A DNA stretch of 50,031 bases from Candidatus Baldrarchaeota archaeon (GTDB lineage Archaea > Asgardarchaeota > Baldrarchaeia > Baldrarchaeales > DXJG01), in assembly GCA_030587435.1 (NCBI GenBank), contig JAUQZC010000020.1:1-50031 (forward strand). Reading direction: 5' to 3'. A model generated the notes under the pieces. It saw only the letters and a list, made by a program, of their open reading frames with translations, was not told the DNA's origin and searched no databases. Numbering within the stretch: position 1 is the first letter of the stretch; every line of letters starts with the position of its first letter. The position numbers and the translations under genes were made by a program. Shown here piece after piece: positions 14,577-23,473 of this stretch.

Positions 14577-15002
14577 ATGTCAGGTGAGGAAGAAAAGGGC
14601 GTTATAAGGATTAGTATAAGTTTGCCTCCTAAACTACTTGAACAGCTTGATGAATTCATAAAAAATGTAGGATATGCCAGTAGATCTAAAGTTATTCAGG
14701 ACGCAATACGTCGTTTTATAACTGAGCACGAGGTTATGTGGAATGAGGAAGAGGAAGCTGTGGGGTTAATTGCAATAGTCTACAGACACGACACTAGAAA
14801 GCTTGAAGAGGAGATTACAGATATCCAGCACGAGTATACACAGACTATAACAAGTACAATACACATTCATCTGACAAGAGAAAGGTGCTTTGAAATAATA
14901 GCGTTAAAAGGAAAGGTAAAACATATGAGGGAGTTATTAAACAGTTTAGAAGGAAAGCGTGGAGTCGAACACGCAAAACTATTAATCGTATCTAAAATTT
15001 GA
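14577..15002 (+). CDS. nikR: NikR nickel-responsive regulator
   Basis: This 141-residue protein has an N-terminal ribbon-helix-helix (GVIRISISLPPKLLEQLDEFIKN, then SRSKVIQDAIRRFI) and a C-terminal ACT-like nickel domain. The nickel ligands are His85, His96, His98 and Cys104, matching E. coli His76, His87, His89 and Cys95 with a constant offset of nine residues. NikR is a tetrameric repressor of nickel uptake genes. No nickel transporter lies in the window, so its targets are elsewhere, apart from possible autoregulation through the palindrome at 14501-14535. Confidence 0.93.
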   Translation: MSGEEEKGVIRISISLPPKLLEQLDEFIKNVGYASRSKVIQDAIRRFITEHEVMWNEEEEAVGLIAIVYRHDTRKLEEEITDIQHEYTQTITSTIHIHLTRERCFEIIALKGKVKHMRELLNSLEGKRGVEHAKLLIVSKI

Positions 15003-15075
15003 TTCCGCAACCCCTTCATATTAAAATATGCTTTTAACATTATGGTGAATTGTCAAATTTTGTGGAGGAAAAATT

Positions 15076-16032
15076 TTGCGCCTCTTAAAGAGGGCATATC
15101 TAGCGTTACTCGAAGCTTTATATTTCTTTTGGCTAGTAAAAAATGCGCTTATCTATTTCTTATCGTTAACGGCAGCTTTTCTAATCGTAGCTTTTATTTG
15201 GAGAATTCCTCTCTCTCTAGAAAATATTACATTATTCCTCACATTAAATTATGAACCTCATAACGTAGGAGAAGCATTATGTCTCCTCATAACATTACTT
15301 ATTGAATTATCACCCATTATGGCTTTTGTTGAGGTGAGAACTTTGAACTATGATGAAAAAGCAAAAATAAGAGCGCAGCATATGCGAGATCATATTGTAG
15401 TTATAGGTTGTGGTCATCTTGGGAAAAGAGTTACCAATGCACTTATTGACTTAGATCTACCCTTTGTCTTGATAGTTCTACCGGAGGATAGAGAAAGAAA
15501 CGAATACGTTTGCCATTTAATGGAAAAAGATATACCTATTATTTTTGGTGATGCAACCTTAACTTCGGTTTTAACAGCAGCTAATGTTGAGAAAGCGAGG
15601 GCAATTATCATCTCAATAAATAATGATTATTTGAATCCGGTAATTGCCGACCATGTACGAAAATTAAATCCAAAAGCTAAGATTATCGTTCGAATCTATA
15701 ATGACGATATTGCAGATTTATTGAGAAAAAGTGGCGCAGCTGATGAAATCCTAAGTACAAGCAAAATCTCAGTACTAGAATATATAATGGGATGTTTTCT
15801 CGATTTAATCACAGAGGTACCCCGCCCTTTTATCATAAGAGTTCATGAAAATTCGAAACTCGTAAATATGAGTGTAGAGGAAGTTGAAAACCTCACAAAA
15901 ATAAAGATTCTATATATCCTTAGAGGTTCTGAGTGGATTATTGCTCAGGGACAAACTATAAAGGCAAATGATATTCTCTTCGTTTACGGAGACGTACCAT
16001 TCATAAAACATTTTCTCAAATTACTGTTTTAA
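15076..16032 (+). CDS. Membrane-anchored RCK (TrkA-N/TrkA-C) protein, potassium channel-like
   Basis: This 318-residue protein has an N-terminal hydrophobic region with two to three membrane segments (about residues 14-48 and 62-85). A TrkA-N Rossmann domain follows, starting HIVVIGCGHLGKRV at about residue 106, then a TrkA-C domain in the last 75 residues. RCK proteins gate potassium channels and transporters in response to NAD or nucleotides. The canonical selectivity filter TVGYGD is not present between the membrane segments, so it may be a divergent channel or a regulatory subunit. The TTG start has GGAGG at 15064-15068. Confidence 0.78.
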   Translation: MRLLKRAYLALLEALYFFWLVKNALIYFLSLTAAFLIVAFIWRIPLSLENITLFLTLNYEPHNVGEALCLLITLLIELSPIMAFVEVRTLNYDEKAKIRAQHMRDHIVVIGCGHLGKRVTNALIDLDLPFVLIVLPEDRERNEYVCHLMEKDIPIIFGDATLTSVLTAANVEKARAIIISINNDYLNPVIADHVRKLNPKAKIIVRIYNDDIADLLRKSGAADEILSTSKISVLEYIMGCFLDLITEVPRPFIIRVHENSKLVNMSVEEVENLTKIKILYILRGSEWIIAQGQTIKANDILFVYGDVPFIKHFLKLLF

Positions 16033-16069
16033 TGACGCGATAGTTGATAACAACTGACTAGCTTTTAAT

Positions 16070-16747
16070 TTAGCTCTGTGTTTTATTTTCTATTTGTATT
16101 ATTGTTTTTGCTAGTTTTTTAACTTCTTCGGATTTATAGAGAGAATCGATTATCATCATGAGTGCTTTTTCTAATTCTTCTCCGTGAATGTTTTTCGCTT
16201 CTAGTTTTTTCATAGTTTCATAAATAAAGTCTATTGTTGTTATATCTTCCATTTTTGGAGTTTTTCCTACTTTCGCTATAATATGCCACATTTTTTCAAA
16301 AGGTACAAAATGAACTTCTTCGCCAAATAGTTGCTTCTCCACTTCATAGTATATTCGTAAAATATCCTTTGATATTTCTCCTTCTCTAATTTTAGAGATG
16401 TCAAACCTTTTTTCTCCAACTAAGCAATTTGCAGCATCAAGCAGCAATTTTACAATCCGAAAAGTATTTTTATCGCCTCTATACAGCGATTTAAGCGAAA
16501 TGTATATTGCTGGTAACAGGTAATAATCCTTTTTAAACTCCTTTTCAGCTGCCAGTAACTCTTCTACCTCAACATCCTCAGAATACTTCCTATAAATCTC
16601 TTCAGAATATTTTCTTGCCTTTTCATCCCTAAATATAATTGAGTAGTTTAATGCAGCTTCAGACACCACTTTAACAATTAGTTTGTCATCTTTCTCAATT
16701 GCACATTTTAATGCATCAAGTATAAAAGTTAAACAGGTCTTACCCAA
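16070..16747 (-). CDS. Hypothetical helical protein in KaiC-like operon
   Basis: This 225-residue protein is almost entirely helical with many Lys and Glu and regular hydrophobic spacing, somewhat like TPR or HEAT repeats, but no named repeat can be assigned. It has no membrane segment. The TTG start is preceded by AAGGTGAAAA. It is the third gene of a minus-strand operon (158-residue protein, KaiC-like ATPase, this protein) separated by only 17 bases. A structural partner of the KaiC-like protein is possible. The family is not recognised. Confidence 0.6.
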   Translation of the reverse strand: MGKTCLTFILDALKCAIEKDDKLIVKVVSEAALNYSIIFRDEKARKYSEEIYRKYSEDVEVEELLAAEKEFKKDYYLLPAIYISLKSLYRGDKNTFRIVKLLLDAANCLVGEKRFDISKIREGEISKDILRIYYEVEKQLFGEEVHFVPFEKMWHIIAKVGKTPKMEDITTIDFIYETMKKLEAKNIHGEELEKALMMIIDSLYKSEEVKKLAKTIIQIENKTQS

Positions 16748-16764
16748 CTATTTTCACCTTTAAG

Positions 16765-17640
16765 TTAAATTTCGTAGTCTGACGGTTTAATTTTTCTCTC
16801 CTTCTCGAATTCCTCTAATCTGGCTACTTTTTCCATATATTCAGCTAATTTCTTCTCAATTCTTTCCTTGGAGACAAGAGGGGTAGCGCCTTTTCCCTTT
16901 TCTATTTTAAACGGTACCCAAAGGGGTACTGTTTTTGCTGGTAGCTTTCTAACTCTAATTTCTCTAACTAGAATTCCCTTATCAAGAAGCTTTGGGTGAA
17001 ATCTTATGTCTATCGCGCCATCAACCATGTAGTCTAGGAGAAGGTAAAATTCCTCCATTAACCCTATGCTTGCACCAAAGAAAATAGGAACCCATAAATC
17101 TTTTGCAATGTAAACTCTTAATCTTCTAATAAATTCTAAAACTTGCTCCTTAGGTATTAAAGTTAACATTTCAATTAAAGAATCTATCAGAATTACTCCT
17201 CGGGATAACATCTTCAATCGAGTAGCGTTTTCAATAATTTCGGAGAAAATTTCATGTATATCTTGCGGATTATCTATTAGTTTGTGAGCCTTTTTTAATT
17301 GTTCATAGGTCTCCTTAACTATTGGATATTGTACTCTGGTTTCCCGTTTCCTAAATCTTGTTGAAAAACCGTCAAGAAAAACTATTTTTCCATCTTTTAA
17401 AGCATCTGAAATATCCCATCCATGAGATAAGAATCGCTGAAAGAGGGAAAGCGGTGTTTGACCGTAAACCACCATTATAACTGGTTCACCCAATTTTAAC
17501 GTTCTATAAGCTATTTCTGTAAGTAATGAAACTTTCCCGGTTCCCGGTTCTCCTCTAATTATTATGAGAGTATTTCTCGGTATACCTTCAGGAATCAACA
17601 AATCAAAAAGTTTAACGCCTAGTTTTAATGTTTCAATCAT
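16765..17640 (-). CDS. KaiC-like RecA-superfamily protein with altered Walker A
   Basis: This 291-residue protein has the KaiC-type core GIPRNTLIIIRGEPGTGKVSLL at about residues 19-40 and a Walker B strand ILIDSLIEML. The Walker A residue that normally binds Mg2+ (Ser or Thr after Lys) is Val37, so ATP hydrolysis may be lost or altered. The start is placed at the ATG overlapping the upstream stop by eight bases with GGTGAT in front. A longer version starting at 17676 is less likely. KaiC-like proteins in archaea act in signal transduction and motility, and this one's partners are probably the two unknown operon neighbours. Confidence 0.75.
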   Translation of the reverse strand: MIETLKLGVKLFDLLIPEGIPRNTLIIIRGEPGTGKVSLLTEIAYRTLKLGEPVIMVVYGQTPLSLFQRFLSHGWDISDALKDGKIVFLDGFSTRFRKRETRVQYPIVKETYEQLKKAHKLIDNPQDIHEIFSEIIENATRLKMLSRGVILIDSLIEMLTLIPKEQVLEFIRRLRVYIAKDLWVPIFFGASIGLMEEFYLLLDYMVDGAIDIRFHPKLLDKGILVREIRVRKLPAKTVPLWVPFKIEKGKGATPLVSKERIEKKLAEYMEKVARLEEFEKERKIKPSDYEI

Positions 17641-18109
17641 TTCTATCACCAGATTTCGGTGTGGGGGGTATAGCAATAATCAATTGTTTAAGTTTTACTT
17701 TTTCGGGAGATGTTACTAATGTTTCTAAAGGTGTTTTGGCTATTATTGGGCTTCTTTTTATAGCTTCTGCAAAAACTTTAGGGTAAACCGCCGTTAAATG
17801 CACATTTCTTTTCTCGTCTACTCTGAGCAAATAAGAAACCGGTAGATAACGTTTAAACATGTACTTGTAAAGTAGAAACATGTATGATGCATATTTTTGA
17901 GGCGTCAGAACAGGTACTCCATCCGGTGAAATTACTTCCTCTAAAGTTAATGGTAGTAAGGTATAGCTTGACTCTAAATGCTCAAGAAACTTATTATACC
18001 ATTCAGATTTGAAAACAAGATATTGCCCAACTATGTCCTGTAAATCTATTAAATTGAAAACCTGCTTTTCGCCGTTACTTGATCTTAAAGTAACTTTCCA
18101 CACTTTCAT
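17633..18109 (-). CDS. Hypothetical protein, first gene of KaiC-like operon
   Basis: This 158-residue protein is not recognised. It starts MKVWKVTLRSSNGEK, has a central Tyr-rich segment (YASYMFLLYKYMFKRYLP, about residues 82-99), and a Pro-rich end. Hydrophobic and aromatic residues are mixed with charges, so it is probably soluble. It overlaps the KaiC-like gene by eight bases. The TATA-like TTATATATTTTAG upstream, at about 18140-18155 on the opposite strand sense, is compatible with a promoter here. It may be a regulatory partner of the ATPase. Confidence 0.55.
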   Translation of the reverse strand: MKVWKVTLRSSNGEKQVFNLIDLQDIVGQYLVFKSEWYNKFLEHLESSYTLLPLTLEEVISPDGVPVLTPQKYASYMFLLYKYMFKRYLPVSYLLRVDEKRNVHLTAVYPKVFAEAIKRSPIIAKTPLETLVTSPEKVKLKQLIIAIPPTPKSGDRND

Positions 18110-18278
18110 TTTTAAGCCTCAGTTTGAAATAATATCACTTACTACAGTTTATATATTTTAGTAACGCATCAAAATGCAGCTCTATCGCATTGTAACCGCT
18201 TATCGTTGACTTGAAATATTTATTTCGGAAAATTCATATTTAAGATGTTTAATTTTAGCTAATAGAGGGTGAAATGTT

Positions 18279-19691
18279 TTGGAGGATTTAGCTGAATTTG
18301 CAGTGAATTATGCTTCTAAACTTGGAGCTGCTTACGTAGATGTTAGAATTGAAGAACACTACGATGAAACAATTGAAGTTATGAATGGTGTACCCGAAAA
18401 ACATATCGTAATTAGAAAAAAGGGTGCTGGAATAAGGGTGCTTGCCGACGGAGCGTGGGGGTTTCAATCAACAACAAATTTAAATCGTGAAGGCTTAAAG
18501 AAAGCTGCTGAAATAGCTTTTAAAGTAGCTAAGGCATCAGCTAAACATATAAAAGAACCGGTAAAACTAGCACCAATAAAAGTTGTCAAAGATCGCGTTA
18601 AAGCCAAAATAAAGAAAGATATTGAGAATCTTGATATCGAGGAGAAGTTAACTCAATGTGTTGAATGGGATGAGTCGATGAAAATATCAAATGAAGTTAA
18701 ACGTACATCTACAAGCTTTTCATGTGTTAAAGTCAACAAACTTTTTGCCAGTTCTGAAGGAGCGTTGATAAGATTTGAAAATCAAGTCCTTTGGGTTTTT
18801 CTTAGCTCGTTTGCAAAGAGAGAAAATCTTATTCAATCGTATGAACGAGTTGAAGGCGGTTCAGGAGGATTTGAAGTTCTTGAAAAAGCAAAAATATATG
18901 AAATTGCTCAAACAGTTGGAAAGAGATCTGTAGAGCTTCTTGATGCTGAAGCTGCTCCCAAAATGGAGAAAACATATGCTGTGATGGATCCAGATTACGT
19001 TGCTCTACTAGTTCATGAAATTGTTGGCCACCCTAGCGAAGCTGATAGAGTTTTGGAAAGGGAAGCAGCTTGGGCTGGAACTACTTGGTGGAAGGGATTA
19101 GAAGGACAAAAAATTGGTAGTGACCTGCTTACAGTGTACGATGACCCAACTGTCGAAGGAACATTAGGATTTTACTTATATGATGATGAAGGAACACCTG
19201 CTCGCCGTAAAGTCTTAATTGAAAATGGTGTTTTAAAGGAGCGTATGCATAGCCGTGAAACTGCCGCTATATTTGGTGCAGAGCCAAACGCAGGTATGAG
19301 GGCTATCACCTACGAATTTATACCTCTAATAAGGATGAGCAATACTTTCATTGCTAAAGGAGATTGGAAAAGAGATGAAATTATAGAGGAAACCAAAAGA
19401 GGAGTTTATGTTATAGGAATGAAACAGCCTTCCATTGACGATAAAAGATATAATTGGACGATTAGCGCTCAAGAAGGGTATTTAATTGAAAACGGGGAAT
19501 TAACAAAACACTTGAGGGATGTCGCGCTTATGGCTATTGCCCCCGAGTTCTTTAAGAGCATAGATGCTGTTGGTGATGATTTAGAAATTCGAAGCATCCC
19601 GGGATGCGGTAAGGGAACTCCAATGCAAGGACTTTACGTTGGGAATGGAGGTCCCACGATCAGGGGAATTGTTAATGTTCTGGGCGTTTAA
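18279..19691 (+). CDS. tldD: TldD family metalloprotease subunit
   Basis: This 470-residue protein has the TldD metal site HEIVGHPSEADR, with His246, Glu247 and His251 forming HExxxH. The N-terminal half has the ligand-like AAYVDVRIEEHYDETIEV. The C-terminal half carries FIAKGDWKRDEIIEETKRGVYVIGMKQ and the conserved IPGCGKGTPMQGLYVGNGGPTIRG. TldD and TldE form a heterodimeric protease that degrades unfolded or ribosomally made peptides and, in bacteria, matures microcins. The TTG start follows GAGGGTGAAA, and the partner tldE begins 13 bases after the end. Confidence 0.93.
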   Translation: MEDLAEFAVNYASKLGAAYVDVRIEEHYDETIEVMNGVPEKHIVIRKKGAGIRVLADGAWGFQSTTNLNREGLKKAAEIAFKVAKASAKHIKEPVKLAPIKVVKDRVKAKIKKDIENLDIEEKLTQCVEWDESMKISNEVKRTSTSFSCVKVNKLFASSEGALIRFENQVLWVFLSSFAKRENLIQSYERVEGGSGGFEVLEKAKIYEIAQTVGKRSVELLDAEAAPKMEKTYAVMDPDYVALLVHEIVGHPSEADRVLEREAAWAGTTWWKGLEGQKIGSDLLTVYDDPTVEGTLGFYLYDDEGTPARRKVLIENGVLKERMHSRETAAIFGAEPNAGMRAITYEFIPLIRMSNTFIAKGDWKRDEIIEETKRGVYVIGMKQPSIDDKRYNWTISAQEGYLIENGELTKHLRDVALMAIAPEFFKSIDAVGDDLEIRSIPGCGKGTPMQGLYVGNGGPTIRGIVNVLGV

Positions 19692-19704
19692 GGAGGAGGT
19701 CAAA

Positions 19705-21108
19705 ATGGAGTTTAAGGTTAATCTTGAAGAAAGAGCTGAAAAAGCAATTGAACGTGGTTTAAAGCTTGGTATCGATGAGATTGAAGCTTATGTGGTATGG
19801 AATAAAGTTTTCACCGTCAGAATGGCCAATAACATGATTTTGGAAAGTAAGGGTGTTTTAGATATCGGGATGGGCATACGAGTTGTAGACGAGGGAGGGC
19901 TTGGATTTTCTGCTACTGCAGATCTAAGTGATAAAGGCATAGAGAAAGCTTTAGAAAACGCGTTAAGCAGTGCTAAAAATAGAAAATTACCTTTTAAATA
20001 TAGTTTACCTGAACCTACAACACCTAAAAAAGTAGAAGGGACCTTTGACCCAAAGATTGCAAATTTATCGGAAGATGAAGCTGTAGAACTAGCTTATAAG
20101 ATGATTGAATCTGCCTTAGATTACAATAAAAGAGTTAAGGATAATTCAGGTGAATTGGATATAATTGTATATCATATACATGTTAGAAACAGTAAAGGCG
20201 TAGATGTTTCAGATCAAGGAACAAAAATAGAGGCATCTTTAAATACAATTGCTAAAAATGGAACGGAGGAGTCGGAGGGGTTCAAAGCTAAGGGTTTCAG
20301 GATGTTTAAAGATTTTAACCCGGAGGAGATTGGAGTAAAGTCAGCTGAATTAGCGGTTAAAAGTTTAGGTGGAGAAAAAATAGAGCCGGGCGAATATACG
20401 GTTATTCTAAGTCCATCAACTTCTTCAACAATTGCAACGTATTCTGCTTTTTTGGTTTCACCATACTTCATGAAAACATATTCACCTCTATTCGAAGGAA
20501 AACTGGGTGAAACAGTAGCGTACGAAAAGCTTACAATTTTAGAGGATCCTACATGGCCTGGACTTTGGGGATCGTGTTCCATTGATGACGAAGGTGTTGC
20601 AACACAAAGAATACCTGTGATAGAGAATGGAGTACTCAAAAACTACATTTATGATAGTTTTTATGCATCCTTGGAAGGGAAACGATCTACGGGATCCGGT
20701 TTTAGAACCGGATTTGCCGTAGGTGTTGGAATATTTCCAGGTAAAAACTACGTTTTGGAACCCTTACCATATGCAGTAAACCCTGTTCTTCTACCAGGTG
20801 ACTGGAAAAAAGATGAAGTGTTTCATGAGACAAAGAAAGGTGTTCTCGTAGAAAGATTCCATTATACTAGACTTACGAATCCTACAAGAGGAGATTTTAC
20901 ATCTATTCTGCGCTTCGGAGTATTCAAAATTAGGAACGGGGAAATAGTTGGTGCGTATAAGAAAAGTAGGTTAGTAGATAATCTGCTAAACATTCTGAAG
21001 AATACCGATGCAATAGCAAATGACTTGGATGTTGGTGGGTCTTGGGGAGATTATGCAGCGGCGCCGACAATAAGGATATCTAAAGTTAGAATTGTGCCGG
21101 CAGAGTAA
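19705..21108 (+). CDS. tldE: TldE (PmbA) family protease subunit
   Basis: This 467-residue protein is homologous to TldD but lacks the HExxxH motif, as is normal for TldE/PmbA. It has DEIEAYVVWNKVFTVRMANN, the conserved GIRVVDEGGLGFSATADLSD, and the C-terminal NPTRGDFTS and GGSWGDYAAAPTIRIS. An in-frame extension to 19639 overlaps tldD, but AAGGAGGAGG just upstream of the ATG at 19705 selects the shorter form. It forms the heterodimer with TldD from the same operon, TldD supplying the active site. Confidence 0.92.
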   Translation: MEFKVNLEERAEKAIERGLKLGIDEIEAYVVWNKVFTVRMANNMILESKGVLDIGMGIRVVDEGGLGFSATADLSDKGIEKALENALSSAKNRKLPFKYSLPEPTTPKKVEGTFDPKIANLSEDEAVELAYKMIESALDYNKRVKDNSGELDIIVYHIHVRNSKGVDVSDQGTKIEASLNTIAKNGTEESEGFKAKGFRMFKDFNPEEIGVKSAELAVKSLGGEKIEPGEYTVILSPSTSSTIATYSAFLVSPYFMKTYSPLFEGKLGETVAYEKLTILEDPTWPGLWGSCSIDDEGVATQRIPVIENGVLKNYIYDSFYASLEGKRSTGSGFRTGFAVGVGIFPGKNYVLEPLPYAVNPVLLPGDWKKDEVFHETKKGVLVERFHYTRLTNPTRGDFTSILRFGVFKIRNGEIVGAYKKSRLVDNLLNILKNTDAIANDLDVGGSWGDYAAAPTIRISKVRIVPAE

Positions 21109-21222
21109 TTAGATCTTCTTTCCCCAACGTTTTTTATTATTTTAGTTATCCGCAATATTTATAGTAAGGTTTATTACAACAATAAAAATGATATCATAGC
21201 CAGTCATAACCGAGGTAGACTC

Positions 21223-22464
21223 ATGAAAAAACTTCTTAATCTTTACATATTTAGAAGAGAGGATGGTATTTGTCTTTATCATCACCCCTTTGGCAGTATT
21301 AGAATAGACCCCCAACTCATCTCCGGATTTCTATCTGCAGTTTTAACTTTTATGGATGAAATAATCCCTACTTATAGAAAAGAATCTGGCACTTTTAGTC
21401 GAGAAGATCACGTAATAATTGTAGAACATGGCAAAATAGTTTCAGGAGCCCTTGTAGCTACATCCGAAGATGCAGACCTAAGATCAAGATTAAAAAACTG
21501 TATCGAGATGTTTGAAGACATATATAAAAACAAGATTTCTGGTACAGATAAATATTTACAGGAAGGTATTTTTGACGATTTCACTTCACTTGTTAAAAGA
21601 ACTTTTGCGATAAGAATCATAGAACCTTTCTGCACTCCAGTAATTCTCAAATCTCCACCAAAAAGCTACTTAGAGTCTCCCGCAACAAAAACCGTTATAA
21701 ACACTCTAGACGGAGTTAAATCTGTACTTGAAATATCACTTGCCACAAAACTACCTATTGAAATTGTTGCTCACGAAATTCTAGAATTAATGGATGAAGG
21801 CTTTTTAGATATCAAATGCATATGCAAGTCATCCGATGTTTATAAACTTACAAAACGAGGTATCCGAGCTTTAAATACACTTTCTATAACTCCTCCAGGC
21901 AATCTCAGGTCCAATATTCTTTTAAAAATTCTTTCAGAGATTGATGGTATAAGAACTGCTGGAGAAATTGCGAAAGAACTAAAACTCCCATTTAATAAAT
22001 TTTCTGAATACATTCAATTTCTACACAAAGAGGGCTTTATCGAATATATTACCTTACATCATTTAGCCATTCTTATATTGAAAGACGTAATAGATCTTTT
22101 ACTAGCTAATTGTTTAAAATATCTAGGGAAATCAAAAACGGTGGATATTTTTCAACTAGCAAAAGAGAAGGCAAAAAAGGTATATACCAGAATTGAAACA
22201 ATTGAATTGACAAATAATATGAGAATAGATTTCGAAGATCTCAAAAGACACTTAACTACAAGCATTATAGAAGACATGGTTTTAACAATAAAAGCACTTA
22301 CAACATTGATCCTCAATTTACGATTTCACATAAGAAATCTTGTAGGTGACAGAGTAGACACAGCAATTAACGAAAATATTAACACAAAAATTTTTCTAAA
22401 ATACTCAATAAAATGTATGGATATATTGTCGGTACTTGGAATTGAAGTTAAAGAACTGGATTAA
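21223..22464 (+). CDS. Longin-like domain protein with winged-helix repeats
   Basis: This 413-residue protein starts LYIFRREDGICLYHHPFGSIRIDPQLISGFLSAVLTFMDEI, the pattern of longin/roadblock-type domains seen in archaeal small-GTPase partners. It continues with IIVEHGKIVSGALVATSED to about residue 105. Two winged-helix-like segments follow (about 160-215, TVINTLDGVKSVLEISLATK; and 222-275, ILLKILSEIDGIRTAGEIAKEL). The C-terminal 130 residues are helical. No GTPase lies nearby. It is probably a regulatory or sensing protein; the domain assignment is by pattern and the function is unknown. Confidence 0.6.
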   Translation: MKKLLNLYIFRREDGICLYHHPFGSIRIDPQLISGFLSAVLTFMDEIIPTYRKESGTFSREDHVIIVEHGKIVSGALVATSEDADLRSRLKNCIEMFEDIYKNKISGTDKYLQEGIFDDFTSLVKRTFAIRIIEPFCTPVILKSPPKSYLESPATKTVINTLDGVKSVLEISLATKLPIEIVAHEILELMDEGFLDIKCICKSSDVYKLTKRGIRALNTLSITPPGNLRSNILLKILSEIDGIRTAGEIAKELKLPFNKFSEYIQFLHKEGFIEYITLHHLAILILKDVIDLLLANCLKYLGKSKTVDIFQLAKEKAKKVYTRIETIELTNNMRIDFEDLKRHLTTSIIEDMVLTIKALTTLILNLRFHIRNLVGDRVDTAINENINTKIFLKYSIKCMDILSVLGIEVKELD

Positions 22465-22568
22465 AGCATCATCTAAACATTAGAGCTCCTTAAATTCCCC
22501 ATTTCGTAATGAAGATCCACGATAACTAGCATCAAGCATTATATAATAGTACGTGAGGTGGTTCAAAC

Positions 22569-23381
22569 ATGAGTGTTAAAGAGCTACCCTCACTTGTGGT
22601 GGAACATCTTAAAGATCCGTTCTATGCTTTATTGACCATAGTCTATTTTCTTCTAGTGGTAGTTTACGCGGTTACCCCACCAGAGGACATACTTACAGTA
22701 AGTGCAGTGATATATCCTCCGATCGCATTTGTACCCTGCCTCCTCTATCTTCTGTCAGCGAAAAAGGTGGGTTTCTCGTGGAAAGACAAGTTCAGCGTAT
22801 TAGTAGTGTTTAACGCTTTGGGTTCTTTTTTCTGGCTTATTGCTGAGATAATATGGTGTTACTACTACAATCTTGCGCTGGGTGTCGAAGAACCTTATCC
22901 TTCAGAAGCGGATATTTTCTATATTGTTGCAGCTATCTTCGTCGTCGTCGGAATAGCTATCTATATACATAACCTATATCAGGACATGAAAGGAGAGATT
23001 ACAAAAAGAGAGATCACCATATCAGTGCTCTTTATAGTGATTCTTACAGCTATAGTAGCGGGTCTTTTCTTATATCCTCTTACGACGTATGCTGCGGAAG
23101 AAGAATTAATCGTTGTTTGCTTAGACCTAACATACATTATACTGGACATCGTAATGGCCGTACTAATATTTATCGGAATGCTATTGATTCGAGGAAGAAT
23201 AGGAAAAGTATTATTCCTATTCCTTCTGTCGGCTCTCTTAGTAGTTATATTTGATGTAGCATTTGCCTACCTCGACCTCATAGAACTGTACTACGATGGG
23301 CATCCAATTGAACTATTAGATATAGCATCCTACTTCATCGACGCTTTCGCTTTCTACGAAATCTACAAACTATACAAGTAA
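22569..23381 (+). CDS. Seven to eight-helix membrane protein, sensor-module-like
   Basis: This 270-residue protein has about eight membrane helices spread from residue 18 to 265. The extracytoplasmic or loop motif EEPYPSEADIFYIVAAIFVVVGIAIY (PSxADxxY, about residues 113-126) is like the one in the membrane sensor region of many signalling proteins with GGDEF or kinase domains. Here no cytoplasmic output domain is attached, so it could be a stand-alone receptor module or an unrelated transporter. GGTG lies ahead of the ATG. A T-rich stretch follows the stop codon. Confidence 0.6.
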   Translation: MSVKELPSLVVEHLKDPFYALLTIVYFLLVVVYAVTPPEDILTVSAVIYPPIAFVPCLLYLLSAKKVGFSWKDKFSVLVVFNALGSFFWLIAEIIWCYYYNLALGVEEPYPSEADIFYIVAAIFVVVGIAIYIHNLYQDMKGEITKREITISVLFIVILTAIVAGLFLYPLTTYAAEEELIVVCLDLTYIILDIVMAVLIFIGMLLIRGRIGKVLFLFLLSALLVVIFDVAFAYLDLIELYYDGHPIELLDIASYFIDAFAFYEIYKLYK

Positions 23382-23387
23382 AACAAC

Positions 23388-23401
23388 TTTTTACTTTTTT
23401 T
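23388..23401 (+). terminator. T-rich terminator candidate
   Basis: CTTTTTACTTTTTTT follows the stop codon of the membrane protein gene within ten bases. Archaeal RNA polymerase stops at T-rich tracts in the non-template strand, so this fits a terminator. No hairpin is seen. Confidence 0.45.
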
Positions 23402-23473
23402 AAGAATATGTAAATAACTCGAGAGTTACAACAGGAAACAAAATCAAAATACACAGACTTGCAGAACAGGACG

